Positions 19,028-30,985 of a stretch of 64,000 bases of DNA are shown piece by piece. Source of the DNA: Deltaproteobacteria bacterium (lineage in GTDB: Bacteria > Myxococcota_A > Polyangia > Polyangiales > Houyiibacteriaceae); NCBI GenBank assembly GCA_017644045.1, contig JAEPMI010000010.1, positions 310,001 to 374,000 on the forward strand, given 5' to 3'. How positions within the stretch are numbered: the first letter of the stretch is position 1; each line of letters begins with the position of its first letter. The notes beneath the pieces are model-generated. The model had not been told where the DNA came from. It saw only the letters and a list, made by a program, of their open reading frames with translations, and made no database searches. Made by a program: the position numbers and the translations under genes.

Positions 19028-19831
19028 ATGGAGGCCTACGACGCCACGAACGCTCGCCGCTACCTGCTCCGCTTCGGACCCGAGGAGGAGCTCGTGGAGG
19101 CGCTCGTGGGGTGGGTCTCGATGCGGGGTGGCCGGGCCACCGTTCGGGGCACCGGCGCGTTCGCGTCCTCGGTGATCGCCGACGTCGAGGGCGAGGAGCG
19201 GAAGATCGCGGCGGCCGAGGCCATCGCCATCAGCGGCGTGGTCGACGATGGCGAGGCCCAGCTGCGGGTGACGCTCCTGCGGGGGATGCAGCCGATCGGC
19301 GGCACGTTGGTCTCGGCGAAGGCGCTCGGGGCGGACCTCGAGGTCCTGGTGCTCGATCCCGACGCTGCGGCCGAGGTGTCGGAGCCGACGACGACGGCGC
19401 CCGGCTGGGGCGACGTGGCTGCGGCGAGCGCAGCCGCCGCCGCTCCCGCACCGAAGCCCTCGACCGGTCCATCCTGGGCGGACGCGGCGGCCGCCAGCCA
19501 GCAAGCGATGACCCAGCCGGAGCCCCGCCGAAAGAAGCGCCGCAAGCCTCAGCCGCAGGCGCCGCTCTTCCAGCCGGACCCGCTGCCGGGACAGAAGCAG
19601 AAGGACCTGAGCTACCTCGACGAGCCCCAGCCGGAGCCGGGCGACTTCGTCCAGCACAAGCAGTTCGGCAAGTGCCGCGTGGACCGCGTCGGCGAGGATG
19701 GCGGTCTGGTGATCAAGCTCCCCGGCGGACGGCGCAAGGCCATCAAGCTGACGGTTCTCGAGGTCCTCGATCCGACCGAGGACTCGCAGGGTCGGCTGGT
19801 CTACCCGCTGGTCCCTCGCAAGAAGCGCTGA
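19028..19831 (+). CDS. PPC/DUF296-domain protein with basic linker and Tudor-like C-terminus
   Basis: 267 residues. Residues about 10-115 match the PPC (DUF296) domain: LRFGPEEELVEALVGW at the start and QPIGGTLVSAKALGADLEVL at the end. An Ala/Pro-rich linker leads to a basic stretch (RRKKRRKPQPQ, AT-hook-like but without the RGR core). The C-terminal 50 residues (GDFVQHKQFGKCRVDRVGED, then VIKLPGGRRKAIKL) resemble the small SH3/Tudor barrels found at the ends of UvrD- and CarD-type proteins. The combination suggests a DNA-associated protein. It lies just upstream of asnS without overlap. Confidence 0.72.
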   Translation: MEAYDATNARRYLLRFGPEEELVEALVGWVSMRGGRATVRGTGAFASSVIADVEGEERKIAAAEAIAISGVVDDGEAQLRVTLLRGMQPIGGTLVSAKALGADLEVLVLDPDAAAEVSEPTTTAPGWGDVAAASAAAAAPAPKPSTGPSWADAAAASQQAMTQPEPRRKKRRKPQPQAPLFQPDPLPGQKQKDLSYLDEPQPEPGDFVQHKQFGKCRVDRVGEDGGLVIKLPGGRRKAIKLTVLEVLDPTEDSQGRLVYPLVPRKKR

Positions 19832-19885
19832 GCTCGGGGTCGAGACCACTCGACCGCGAGGGGCGCTTTCGCTAGAAGGCTGCCC

Positions 19886-21179
<1,294 letters not shown>

Positions 21180-21184
<5 letters not shown>

Positions 21185-21279
21185 TTCCCCTGGGAGGGTC
21201 TTCGAAAGACCCTCCCGCATCGCGTCGGCGGAGCCGACGACTCGCTCCCTCCCAAACGGGCGCACTTTGCGCGCCGTCC
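21180..21279 (+). repeat. Triple-hairpin stop-codon-linked element, copy 2
   Basis: Begins at the asnS stop codon (CGTAG then TTCCCCT). Stem I is GGGAGGGTCTT/AAGACCCTCCC with a CGA loop (21192-21216), stem II GTCGGC-GGA-GCCGAC (21224-21238), linker GACTCGCTCCCTCCCAAAC, and stem III around GGGCGC...GCGCC. It separates convergent asnS and pgsA. The linker's CCCTCCC could also pair with the 5' arm of stem I, giving an alternative fold (inference). Confidence 0.82.
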
Positions 21280-21304
21280 GTCGACGCCAGGCGGGGTGTG
21301 ACGG

Positions 21305-21976
21305 CTACTCTGGCGCGGCGTTGCGGGCGGCCTCTGCTTCGGCCTCGTCTTCTTCGGCGAGGCGCTGCTCCTTCGCTTCCACGGCTTCGACGAAGAGCTT
21401 CACGTACTCGCCCGCGCTGGTGAGCGCGAAGACGAGGCTCAGGTAGAGCAACCAGAGCCCGACCTCGGTCAGGTCGGCGCGAACGGTCACGAAGAAGAAG
21501 TTCACGTCGTAGGGATGCTGGAGGATCAGCAGGAGGATCGCGGCCATCTGCAGGGCGGTCTTGTCCTTGCCGCCTTGCCCCGCCGCCATCACGACGCCCT
21601 CGCTCATGGCGATGGTCCGCAGCGCGGTGATCGACAGCTCCCGGCCGACCATGATGATCACCGCGATGACGCCCCAGAAGGGCAGCCTGCCGAGGTAGGC
21701 CATGAAGACCAGCGTCGCCATCACGAGCAGCTTGTCGGCGAGCGGATCGAGGAACTTCCCCAGCACGCTGATGAGGTTCATCCGGCGCGCGAGCCAGCCG
21801 TCGAGCGCGTCGGTGACCGCGCTGAGGATGTAGACGATGGCCGCCCAGAAGTTCGCCTCGGGCGTGCCGCCGAGCAGCAGCCACAGGACGACCGGGATCA
21901 TCACGATGCGGAGCATCGTGAGCAGGTTCGGCAGGTTGATGGCGTCCTGCCGAAGTGTCGACCGGGGTTTCGCCAT
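21305..21976 (-). CDS. pgsA: CDP-diacylglycerol--glycerol-3-phosphate 3-phosphatidyltransferase
   Basis: 223 residues from ATG 21976. PgsA makes phosphatidylglycerol phosphate, the committed step to phosphatidylglycerol and cardiolipin, in the inner membrane. The CDP-alcohol phosphatidyltransferase signature D-x2-DG-x2-AR-x8-G-x3-D-x3-D is complete at residues 56-81 (DALDGWLARR...GKFLDPLAD). Several membrane helices follow, with an extra acidic helical tail of about 30 residues (AVEAKEQRLAEEDEAEAEAA). It starts 5 bp after the stop of the TPR/AIM24 gene, so the two form an operon. Confidence 0.93.
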   Translation of the reverse strand: MAKPRSTLRQDAINLPNLLTMLRIVMIPVVLWLLLGGTPEANFWAAIVYILSAVTDALDGWLARRMNLISVLGKFLDPLADKLLVMATLVFMAYLGRLPFWGVIAVIIMVGRELSITALRTIAMSEGVVMAAGQGGKDKTALQMAAILLLILQHPYDVNFFFVTVRADLTEVGLWLLYLSLVFALTSAGEYVKLFVEAVEAKEQRLAEEDEAEAEAARNAAPE

Positions 21977-21981
21977 GACGG

Positions 21982-23343
21982 CTATCCCAGTAGCACGGCT
22001 CCCTCGCCGCGAAAGACGAGGCGAGGGGCGGTGAGCGAATAAGGGGCGGTCCCCTTCTGCATGTTCGGAAAGAGGCGACCGGTCCATCCCAGGACCCGCT
22101 CCGGGTTCACGCGGAGCTCTTGTCCGTCGCGGACGGGAAGCGCGGTCGGGTGTGCGTGGAAGCGGAGCGCCACGAAGCCGCTCCCGTGGAGCTGGAGCAT
22201 CGGCACCGGCTCCTTGCCGAAGGGCAAGCGCGCGGACTCGAAGGAGCTCCGATCGTCGAAGGCGAGCACTCGGCTCTCACGGACGTAGAGGATGTCCTCC
22301 TGGAGCGCGACGACGACGATGGTCTCTTCCTTGGCGACCTCGAGCGTCATGCGACTCGGACCCTTGACCTGAAAGATCGGATCGTCGGCACCGAGGTACT
22401 CGTCGAGGTCCTTCCCGCGCGCACGGCGCTGGACCATCTTGGAGTCGAGGTTTCCGTGCACCGCCTGGAGGGTGGCCAGGCGAACGAAGAGATCGTGCTG
22501 CGAGTGGCAGTGGAGCCGGCCATCGGGCCCGACCGCGAACGCCAGCGACTCCGGCAGATCGACGGTCCACTCCTCGAGCTGCTGCTGGAGCAGCGCCACG
22601 CCTTCGATGCGGGTGCCCGCAGGCGCCCCTCGCTTCGGCACCGGCTCGCTACCGGGCTCGACCGACTCCCAGCGTCCCGTCTTTCGACGCTCCCGCCCCT
22701 GCTCGGCCACCGCGATGTCCGGCTTGGCGCTCTCGAAGCGTGCGATGGCCTCCTCGGCAGCGTCGCGCATCGCGCGTCGATCCTCGGCCTCGAGGGCCTC
22801 TGCCGCCATCGAGGGCGTGGGTCCGGCCGACGCATCGTTGCCGAGCGCCTCCTCCATGCGCTTGGCCATCGCGGCCTGACCGCCACGGAGGAACGCGTCA
22901 CGTGCGGCCTCGAGCTGACCGAGGCGCCAACGGATGAGACCGAGGTACCCCCACGCGCGACCGTGGTCTGGCTGGATCTTGAGCGCTTCGTGGATCTGCT
23001 CGAGCGCCTCGTCGGCCTGGCCGGTCTTGAAGAGCGCGAGCCCGAGGTTCACGCGCAGGGTCGCGTCCTCGCCATAGACCTCGGTGAGCCCCTTCCAGAT
23101 CTCGATGGCCTGCGGATAGACGCCGAGGCGGAAATAGACCCCCGCGAGCAGGTCCTGGCTCTTGGCATCCTGAGGCTGGAGCTTGAGCGCCTGCTCGAGC
23201 TCGGCCTTCGCCTCGTGCACCTGGTCTTGGAGCAGCATGTTGCTGCCTCGGTACAGGTGGTAGAGGAAGTCCTCGCTACTGCGCGAAGAGCTCCGCCGGC
23301 GACCGGCATCGCCCGAGGGTTTGGGGTCCAGCGGCTCCACCAT
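21982..23343 (-). CDS. TPR and AIM24-like domain protein
   Basis: 453 residues. Three to four TPR units occupy residues about 30-165 (NMLLQDQVHEAKAELEQALK; VYFRLGVYPQAIEIWKGLTE; LGLALFKTGQADEALEQIHE; LGLIRWRLGQLEAARDAFLR). A charged linker follows. The C-terminal 200 residues resemble the AIM24/TspB-like beta-barrel family (DDPIFQVKGPSRMTLEVAKE, ELRVNPERVLGWTGRL). No signal peptide or membrane helix. The family is poorly understood. The gene is translationally close to pgsA, hinting at a link to membrane lipid metabolism (inference). Confidence 0.78.
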   Translation of the reverse strand: MVEPLDPKPSGDAGRRRSSSRSSEDFLYHLYRGSNMLLQDQVHEAKAELEQALKLQPQDAKSQDLLAGVYFRLGVYPQAIEIWKGLTEVYGEDATLRVNLGLALFKTGQADEALEQIHEALKIQPDHGRAWGYLGLIRWRLGQLEAARDAFLRGGQAAMAKRMEEALGNDASAGPTPSMAAEALEAEDRRAMRDAAEEAIARFESAKPDIAVAEQGRERRKTGRWESVEPGSEPVPKRGAPAGTRIEGVALLQQQLEEWTVDLPESLAFAVGPDGRLHCHSQHDLFVRLATLQAVHGNLDSKMVQRRARGKDLDEYLGADDPIFQVKGPSRMTLEVAKEETIVVVALQEDILYVRESRVLAFDDRSSFESARLPFGKEPVPMLQLHGSGFVALRFHAHPTALPVRDGQELRVNPERVLGWTGRLFPNMQKGTAPYSLTAPRLVFRGEGAVLLG

Positions 23344-23430
23344 GGGGGACCGAAGGTAGGAGAGCGCCCCTCACCGGTCAACGAACGTGTCGTCGTGCGC
23401 GTGCGGACCGCGCGTGCCAGGCTCGGCGCC

Positions 23431-23658
23431 GTGCGCGCCCGACTCGCCACCCTCGTAGCGTTCGGCCTGGGTTGGGTCCCGTGGCATTCCTTGGCGCGCG
23501 CGCAGGAAGAGGCCGATTCGACGGTTCGGCCGGACACCTGGCCAGAGGCCGGACGGTGGCCGGTCCCCGCGTGGGCGGTGGTCCTGGTCGGCGCCGTGCT
23601 CGTCGCGCTGGTGGTGGTGGGCCTCGCCCGGGCGATTCGCCGCCGAGGCCGCCGATGA
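23431..23658 (+). CDS. Small membrane protein with signal sequence
   Basis: 75 residues from a GTG at 23431 (another GTG at 23401 is in frame). A signal-peptide-like start (LATLVAFGLGWVPWHSLARAQ) is followed by about 20 polar residues and one transmembrane helix (WAVVLVGAVLVALVVVGLA) ending in a basic RAIRRRGRR tail. Its stop overlaps the start of the YbhN-like gene by 4 bp (ATGA), which argues that it is translated. No family recognised. Confidence 0.6.
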   Translation: MRARLATLVAFGLGWVPWHSLARAQEEADSTVRPDTWPEAGRWPVPAWAVVLVGAVLVALVVVGLARAIRRRGRR

Positions 23659-24683
23659 ACGACTCCGGTACTGCGGAGACCGCGCCCTCAGAGGCCAAGA
23701 CGGGCGGGCTCGCGAAGAAGATCCTGCTCGCGACGCTCTTCGGCGCGCTCGTCTTCGCCGGGCTCGCGCTCTACAGCGACGTTCAGGAGCTGACGGACAA
23801 CCTCGGCCGCTACCAGTGGCGCTACTTCGTCTATGGCTTGGGGCTCGCGACCGCGAACTACGCGCTGCGCTTCCTGCGCTGGCAGTACTATTTGGCTCGG
23901 CTGAAGGTTCCGCTCGGCGCGCCGAACGGCGTCCCGACCGGCGACAGCGCCCGGATCTTCGTCGCCGGCTTCGTGATGAGTGTCACACCAGGCAAGGTCG
24001 GCGAGGTCTTCAAGTCGGTGCTGCTCCAGTCCAGCCATGGAGTTCCGCTCGCCCGGACCGCGCCGATCGTCGTCGCCGAGCGACTGACCGACTTGCTCGC
24101 CCTGGTGCTGCTGACCGCGATCGCCAGCCTGGCCTTCGAGGGCGGGGCTCTCATCGCACTCGCCGGCGGTGCCTTCGTCGCGGTGATCTGGGTGGCGTGT
24201 GCCTGGCGCCCGCTCGGCGAGCTCGGCCTTCGGATCGCCGGAAAGCTGCCGGTCCTGAACCGGCTGGAGGAGCGGCTCCGCGAGGCCTACGACGCGCTGC
24301 ACGAGCTCGTGCGCCCGACCCCGCTGGCCGTGGCCTCCTTGCTCGCCCTCGTGAGCTGGGGTCTGGAGTGCGTCTCGCTCCTCGTCATCGCCCTCGGCTT
24401 CGAAGGGGTCGTGCTCTCGCTCCTCGAGGCGACCTTCGCGTACGGTGGTCCGACCATCGTCGGTGCGCTCGTGCTGCTCCCCGGGGGCCTCGGGGCCACC
24501 GAAGCGGGCATGACCGGCGTGCTGGAAGCCTTCGAAGTGCCTGGAATGACCACCTCCGTCGCCATCGCCATCACCATGTTGGTACGACTCGCTACCCTCT
24601 GGTGGGCGGTCGTTCTCGGGGTCTTCGCCCTGGCCTGGCACCGGGCGCGAGAGCGAGGCGTCCTCGGCGGCGCCTCGGCCTGA
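23655..24683 (+). CDS. YbhN/lysylphosphatidylglycerol-synthase TM-region family protein
   Basis: 342 residues with about eight membrane helices. The family hallmark is seen as SVTPGKVGEVFKSVLL (around residues 108-123), followed by a conserved VVAERLTDLLALVLL. A later GGPTIVGALVLLPGGLGATE matches the second conserved block. These proteins form a flippase-like membrane fold found in lipid-modifying and lipid-transport contexts; the catalytic LPG-synthase domain is absent. Its neighbours are a PAP2 enzyme and an acyl carrier protein, consistent with a lipid role. Confidence 0.85.
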   Translation: MNDSGTAETAPSEAKTGGLAKKILLATLFGALVFAGLALYSDVQELTDNLGRYQWRYFVYGLGLATANYALRFLRWQYYLARLKVPLGAPNGVPTGDSARIFVAGFVMSVTPGKVGEVFKSVLLQSSHGVPLARTAPIVVAERLTDLLALVLLTAIASLAFEGGALIALAGGAFVAVIWVACAWRPLGELGLRIAGKLPVLNRLEERLREAYDALHELVRPTPLAVASLLALVSWGLECVSLLVIALGFEGVVLSLLEATFAYGGPTIVGALVLLPGGLGATEAGMTGVLEAFEVPGMTTSVAIAITMLVRLATLWWAVVLGVFALAWHRARERGVLGGASA

Positions 24684-24865
24684 AGGGGCCTCGCGTCGCT
24701 TGCTTCCGGGTGACCCTCTCGTTACGGTTGCGAAACCTGACGGAGAGACCCAGGAAATGGGCGCGGAGGGTCGAAACGAGTCGTCGCGACACCGGGGGGA
24801 GCGCCGACGCCGGAAGAACGGTCACCGCGAGTACGTAGAACCCCCGTCTCCTTTGTTTCGATCCC

Positions 24866-25879
24866 GTGCACGAGCATCCGCAGAACCTGGCCGATGAGGG
24901 CCGCGCGCGACGACGACGCCCGATGGGCGTGCTCGCCACGACGATCCAGAACCTCGCGTTTCAGGACGTGGTCGCGATCGCGTTCCACACCTTCATGCTG
25001 CTCCGGGTCTCGATCGCGCCGGCGAGCGCGGACCGGACCCTCGCGCTCAAGATCGGCGTCGCCCTCTGGCTCGCGACGGCGAGCACCCTGCTCCTGGTCC
25101 GGGGCGAGATCCTGCGGCCGGGTCGCCGGCGCGCACTCCTCTATCGGTTCGGCTCGTTCTTCCCGGTGGTGCTCAGCTACTTCGAGATGGGCGTCGCCCT
25201 CCCCGCGCTGCAGAACCAGCTCCTGGATGGACGGCTCCTGGCCATCGACACCGCGCTGCTCGGGACCACCCCCGCCCTCTGGTTCGAGCAGTTCAATACC
25301 CGCGGCGTCGTCGAGTGGTTCTCGTTCTTCTACTACTCGTACTTCTGGCTGATGGCGGCCATGCTGCTTCCCGCCCTCTTCTTCGATCGGGGGCAGCGCC
25401 TGCGTGAGCTCATGGTGGGCGCCGTCCTGATCGCGACGTGTGGCCACGTCGGCTACACGCTGGTCACGGGCGCGGGTCCGGTGGTCTTCATGGAGTTCCA
25501 GGCACCGATCGACGGCGGCCTCTTCTGGGGGCTCGTGGTCAAGACCGTCGAGTCCGCCGGTGCCGGCCTCGACATCTTCCCGTCGCTACACACGGCCTAC
25601 CCGACCTACTTCGCGCTCCATGCCTTCGGGAACCGACACACCAAGGCGTTCAAGCACACCTGGTTCATCGTCGCGTTCTTCACCGCGAACATCATCATCG
25701 CGACCATGTTCCTGCGCTGGCACTACTTCATCGACGTGGTCGCCGGTCTCGCGCTCGCGCTCGCCGCCCGAACGATCGCCGTCGCCGTGTCCCGTCGCGA
25801 GGCGGCGCGGACGAAGGACGACGACGAGCGACCCCGGGTATGGGAACCGCTCTTCCGGTATCAGCGCGGCGCTGACTGA
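24866..25879 (+). CDS. PAP2-superfamily lipid phosphatase or inositol-phosphotransferase-like membrane protein
   Basis: 337 residues from GTG 24866; ATG 24923 is an equally possible start (318 residues). Neither has a clear ribosome site. Six or so membrane helices are visible. The PAP2 active-site motifs are present as FPSLHTAYP (middle) and RWHYFIDVVAG (C-terminal), the same arrangement as in Aur1/Ipt1-type enzymes that transfer phosphoinositol or phospho-head groups between lipids. The substrate cannot be told from sequence. A CDP-inositol pathway is encoded 22 kb away, but a link is only an idea. Confidence 0.8.
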   Translation: MHEHPQNLADEGRARRRRPMGVLATTIQNLAFQDVVAIAFHTFMLLRVSIAPASADRTLALKIGVALWLATASTLLLVRGEILRPGRRRALLYRFGSFFPVVLSYFEMGVALPALQNQLLDGRLLAIDTALLGTTPALWFEQFNTRGVVEWFSFFYYSYFWLMAAMLLPALFFDRGQRLRELMVGAVLIATCGHVGYTLVTGAGPVVFMEFQAPIDGGLFWGLVVKTVESAGAGLDIFPSLHTAYPTYFALHAFGNRHTKAFKHTWFIVAFFTANIIIATMFLRWHYFIDVVAGLALALAARTIAVAVSRREAARTKDDDERPRVWEPLFRYQRGAD

Positions 25880-25975
25880 CCCCCACGGATCGCGCCTTGC
25901 CAGCGGCGCCTCACCCTGGCATTACGGCGCGGCACCGGGCTGGAAGCGCTCGCTTCCTGCCCCCACCGATTGGGA

Positions 25976-26248
25976 ATGAGCGAGATGAACGAAGCGCTGG
26001 AGAAGGAGCTCAAGGAGCTCATCGTGGAGGCCCTGATGCTCGACGACGTGACGCCTGCCGAGATCGAGTCGGAGGCGGCGCTCTTCGTCGAAGGCCTGGG
26101 ACTGGACTCCATCGACGCGCTCGAGCTCGCCATCGCCATCGACAAGAAGTACGGCGTGAAGATCAAGGCCGAGGACGAGGGCACGCGGGACATCTTCCGC
26201 TCCGTGCGTTCGCTCGCGACCCACATCGACTCCGCTCGCGCGAAGTAG
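25976..26248 (+). CDS. Acyl carrier protein
   Basis: 90 residues from ATG 25976. A small acidic four-helix protein with the phosphopantetheine attachment motif GLGLDSIDALEL; Ser45 is the expected carrier residue. The DSID variant, rather than the DSLD of fatty-acid AcpP, is common in ACPs dedicated to polyene, lipid-A-like or other secondary acyl pathways. It lies alone between a PAP2 enzyme and a terminator, with a GT2 glycosyltransferase facing it. It is therefore more likely a specialised ACP than the housekeeping AcpP (inference). Confidence 0.88.
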   Translation: MSEMNEALEKELKELIVEALMLDDVTPAEIESEAALFVEGLGLDSIDALELAIAIDKKYGVKIKAEDEGTRDIFRSVRSLATHIDSARAK

Positions 26249-26360
26249 CGCGCAACACTCGACGCTTCGAGCGGCCAGACGAGTTCGTCCCATGCAGCGC
26301 GCGCGGCAGCGCAATGGGCGGGGGAGCTCGGGTGAATCGAGGAGGCCTAGCCGACGAGAG

Positions 26361-26383
26361 AGGGTCTGGGTGCCAGACCCTTT
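26361..26383 (+). terminator. Rho-independent terminator after the acyl carrier protein gene
   Basis: Stem AGGGTCTGG/CCAGACCCT (9 bp) with a 3-nt GTG loop and a short T tract, 112 bp after the ACP stop. It precedes the large palindrome. The T run is short, so efficiency may be moderate. Confidence 0.6.
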
Positions 26384-26386
26384 GAA

Positions 26387-26552
26387 CTAGACCGCTCACG
26401 ACTTGCTCTGATCCGCCCTCGCGGGGCTGTGCGACCACAGGTCGGCCCCGTCCCTCCTCGCCGATGCTCGGCATCGACTCGTCGTGCCGAAACCGACCCG
26501 CGGCCGCACAGCACCCCGATCATCGGACCATTTCAAGCCGTGAGCGGTCTAG
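26387..26552. repeat. ~166 bp imperfect palindrome between convergent genes, overlapping a stop codon
   Basis: Outer arms are CTAGACCGCTCACG (26387-26400) and its exact complement (26539-26552). Further in, GCTGTGCG and GGTCGG blocks repeat in both arms. The centre is CGATGC-TCG-GCATCG (26462-26476). Several mismatches are A opposite C on the plus strand, so they become G-U pairs in RNA made from the minus strand. The right end contains the TAG stop of the glycosyltransferase gene. It may be a miniature mobile element remnant or a strong bidirectional terminator. Confidence 0.75.
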
Positions 26553-27331
26553 AGCCACCGGCTGAGGCCGGTGTAGCGCACGATCGTGAGCCGCGCGTGC
26601 AGCAGGCTCACGAGGAAGTTGTCCCAGAAGGCGCGGTAGTGGCTGATGCCCCCCTCCTCCTCCGGGACGTAGCGAACCTCCGTCGGGACATTCACGACGT
26701 CGAGCCCCTTCCAGACGAGCCGGACGGCGATCTCCGGATCGAAGTCCATCCGGTCGCCGCGCACGCGCACGGCGACCGCGGCCTCGAGCGGGTAGACGCG
26801 AAAGCCGCAGAGCGGGTCCTCGATCTTGCCACGCTTGCCGAGGGTCTCGAGCCAGACCCAGAAGACGCTCACCTTGCGGCCCCAGAGCCGCGCCTTGGGA
26901 GCCGTGTCGTCGAACACCGGCTTGCCCAGGATGAGCTTCCGCGGATTCGCCCGCGCCGTCTCGAGGAGCTTCGGGACGTCCTCGAGCGCGTGCTGTCCGT
27001 CGGCGTCGACCTGGAGCGCGTGCGTGAAGCCCTCCTCGTGCGCGAGGCGCAGCCCGTCTTTGACCGCCGCCCCCTTGCCGCCGTTGACCGCGCGATGATG
27101 CACACGGACGCCCTCCACCGACTTCAGCCGCTCGAGGGCCGCCTTCGCCTCTGCACCGCCACCGTCGTCGACGACGAAGACGTCCACGAGGTGCGTCTGC
27201 ACGTCGCCGACGACCTTCTCGATCGTCCGTGGGTTGTCGTACGTCGGGATCACGACGCACGGGCGCCAACCGGCGGGCTCGATCGCCGAGCCCGCCGAGT
27301 CCGCGCCCCCACTGGCGCCAGCCTCGGTCAA
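26549..27331 (-). CDS. Family 2 glycosyltransferase (polyprenol-phosphate-sugar-synthase-like)
   Basis: 260 residues, GT-A fold: VVIPTYDNPRTIEKVV at the start, VFVVDDGGG for the first Asp pair, and the metal-binding DxD as LQVDADGQH. No membrane helices apart from a hydrophobic C-terminal part (YRAFWDNFLVSLLHARL), which fits DPM1-like or aryl-polyene/lipid-associated GT2 proteins. It starts 16 bp after the aconitase stop, so it may ride on that transcript. Its own stop lies inside the large palindrome. The donor sugar is unknown. Confidence 0.82.
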   Translation of the reverse strand: MTEAGASGGADSAGSAIEPAGWRPCVVIPTYDNPRTIEKVVGDVQTHLVDVFVVDDGGGAEAKAALERLKSVEGVRVHHRAVNGGKGAAVKDGLRLAHEEGFTHALQVDADGQHALEDVPKLLETARANPRKLILGKPVFDDTAPKARLWGRKVSVFWVWLETLGKRGKIEDPLCGFRVYPLEAAVAVRVRGDRMDFDPEIAVRLVWKGLDVVNVPTEVRYVPEEEGGISHYRAFWDNFLVSLLHARLTIVRYTGLSRWL

Positions 27332-27347
27332 CGTCCGGTCGGCTCGC

Positions 27348-30050
<2,703 letters not shown>

Positions 30051-30286
30051 GGCCTGCCTCTACCACGGAGCGGGCCCGGGGGAAACGCCAGGACGATCGC
30101 CCCCAAAAGGAGGCCTCCCCCTGTTTTGGTAGGCGGACCCTCCACTCATTGGGGATAACAAATGAACAAATCGGGTGGTTTCGATAGCTTTCTCCTTTCG
30201 ATCGCTCTTCTTTCGCCGTATACGTAATGCGCAACACACATTTTGCGACGATGTCGCGAACCACAGAAGAAGAGGGACGAGTGGAA

Positions 30287-30787
30287 ATGGCACGAGCGAG
30301 AAAGACGAAGTCCAGCGCCAAGAAGCGGACGAAGAAGGCAGCTGCGACCGGACGTGGGAGCAAGGAAGCGATCGAGAAGCGTCGAGTCGCTCGGCATCTG
30401 AACACGCTCCTCGCGGGCAAGACTTCACGCCCGAAGCTGGACGGACGAACCGAGAAGCGTCGCCAGCGACTCCTCAAGGAGCTGAAGGACGGGAAGCGTG
30501 GAAAGCCGATCAAGCCGATCGAGGTGGTCCAGCACGTCGACGAGCTCCTGAAGATGGGCGAGTCCGTGTCGTCGCTTCGCCGCGCCGGGATCAAGCCCCG
30601 CCGCACGGCTCTCAACGACGAGATCTCCGAGACCGTGTCCAACGCTCAGAAGATCTACGGCTTCGAGCGGGATGCGTGGCGAATGCTCGGTCTCGACGTG
30701 GACGAGTCCGGCAAGGTCGCCGAGCGGAAGCGCCCGGGGCGGAAGCCGGCGAAGAAGAAGCGCGCCCCCAAGAAGAAGAAGGCCTGA
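30287..30787 (+). CDS. Lys/Arg-rich basic protein, possibly nucleic-acid binding
   Basis: 166 residues from ATG 30287. Both ends are extremely basic: N-terminus MARARKTKSSAKKRTKKAA, C-terminus KRPGRKPAKKKRAPKKKK. Both resemble histone H1-like tails. The middle is a folded-looking helical region (IEVVQHVDELLKMGESVSSL; EISETVSNAQKIYGFERDAW). It has no signal peptide. I do not recognise the family. Composition suggests a nucleoid-associated or ribosome-associated protein (inference). It is divergent from acnA and followed by tRNA-Cys. Confidence 0.75.
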   Translation: MARARKTKSSAKKRTKKAAATGRGSKEAIEKRRVARHLNTLLAGKTSRPKLDGRTEKRRQRLLKELKDGKRGKPIKPIEVVQHVDELLKMGESVSSLRRAGIKPRRTALNDEISETVSNAQKIYGFERDAWRMLGLDVDESGKVAERKRPGRKPAKKKRAPKKKKA

Positions 30788-30863
30788 GGGCCTCCCAGGG
30801 GCCCCATCGGGCCCTTGACAGCCTCCCGTCGCGGTGGCACCTATCGCAGTCCCTGACGGGGAT

Positions 30864-30935
30864 GGCGCCGTGGCCAAGTGGTAAGGCAGAGGTTTGCAAA
30901 ACCTCCATTCACCAGTTCGAATCTGGTCGGCGCCT
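30864..30935 (+). tRNA. tRNA-Cys (GCA anticodon)
   Basis: Complete 72-nt cloverleaf. Acceptor stem is GGCGCCG/CGGCGCC with discriminator T (U73, as expected for Cys). The anticodon arm is GAGGT-TTGCAAA-ACCTC with anticodon GCA. The T arm is ACCAG-TTCGAAT-CTGGT. The 3' CCA is not encoded. A perfect TTGACA hexamer lies at 30815-30820, but no good -10 box follows at the right distance. Confidence 0.95.
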
Positions 30936-30985
30936 CCGACGACACGCCCATCACGCACCGCGTGATGGGCGTTCGCGTTTCTGCC

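Noticed and set aside
30785-30812. GC hairpin after the basic-protein gene as a terminator
   Set aside because: The pairing is ambiguous (self-complementary GGGCCC runs) and no T tract follows.
30815-30862. Promoter for tRNA-Cys from the perfect TTGACA at 30815
   Set aside because: No acceptable -10 hexamer at 16-18 bp, so only the hexamer is noted.
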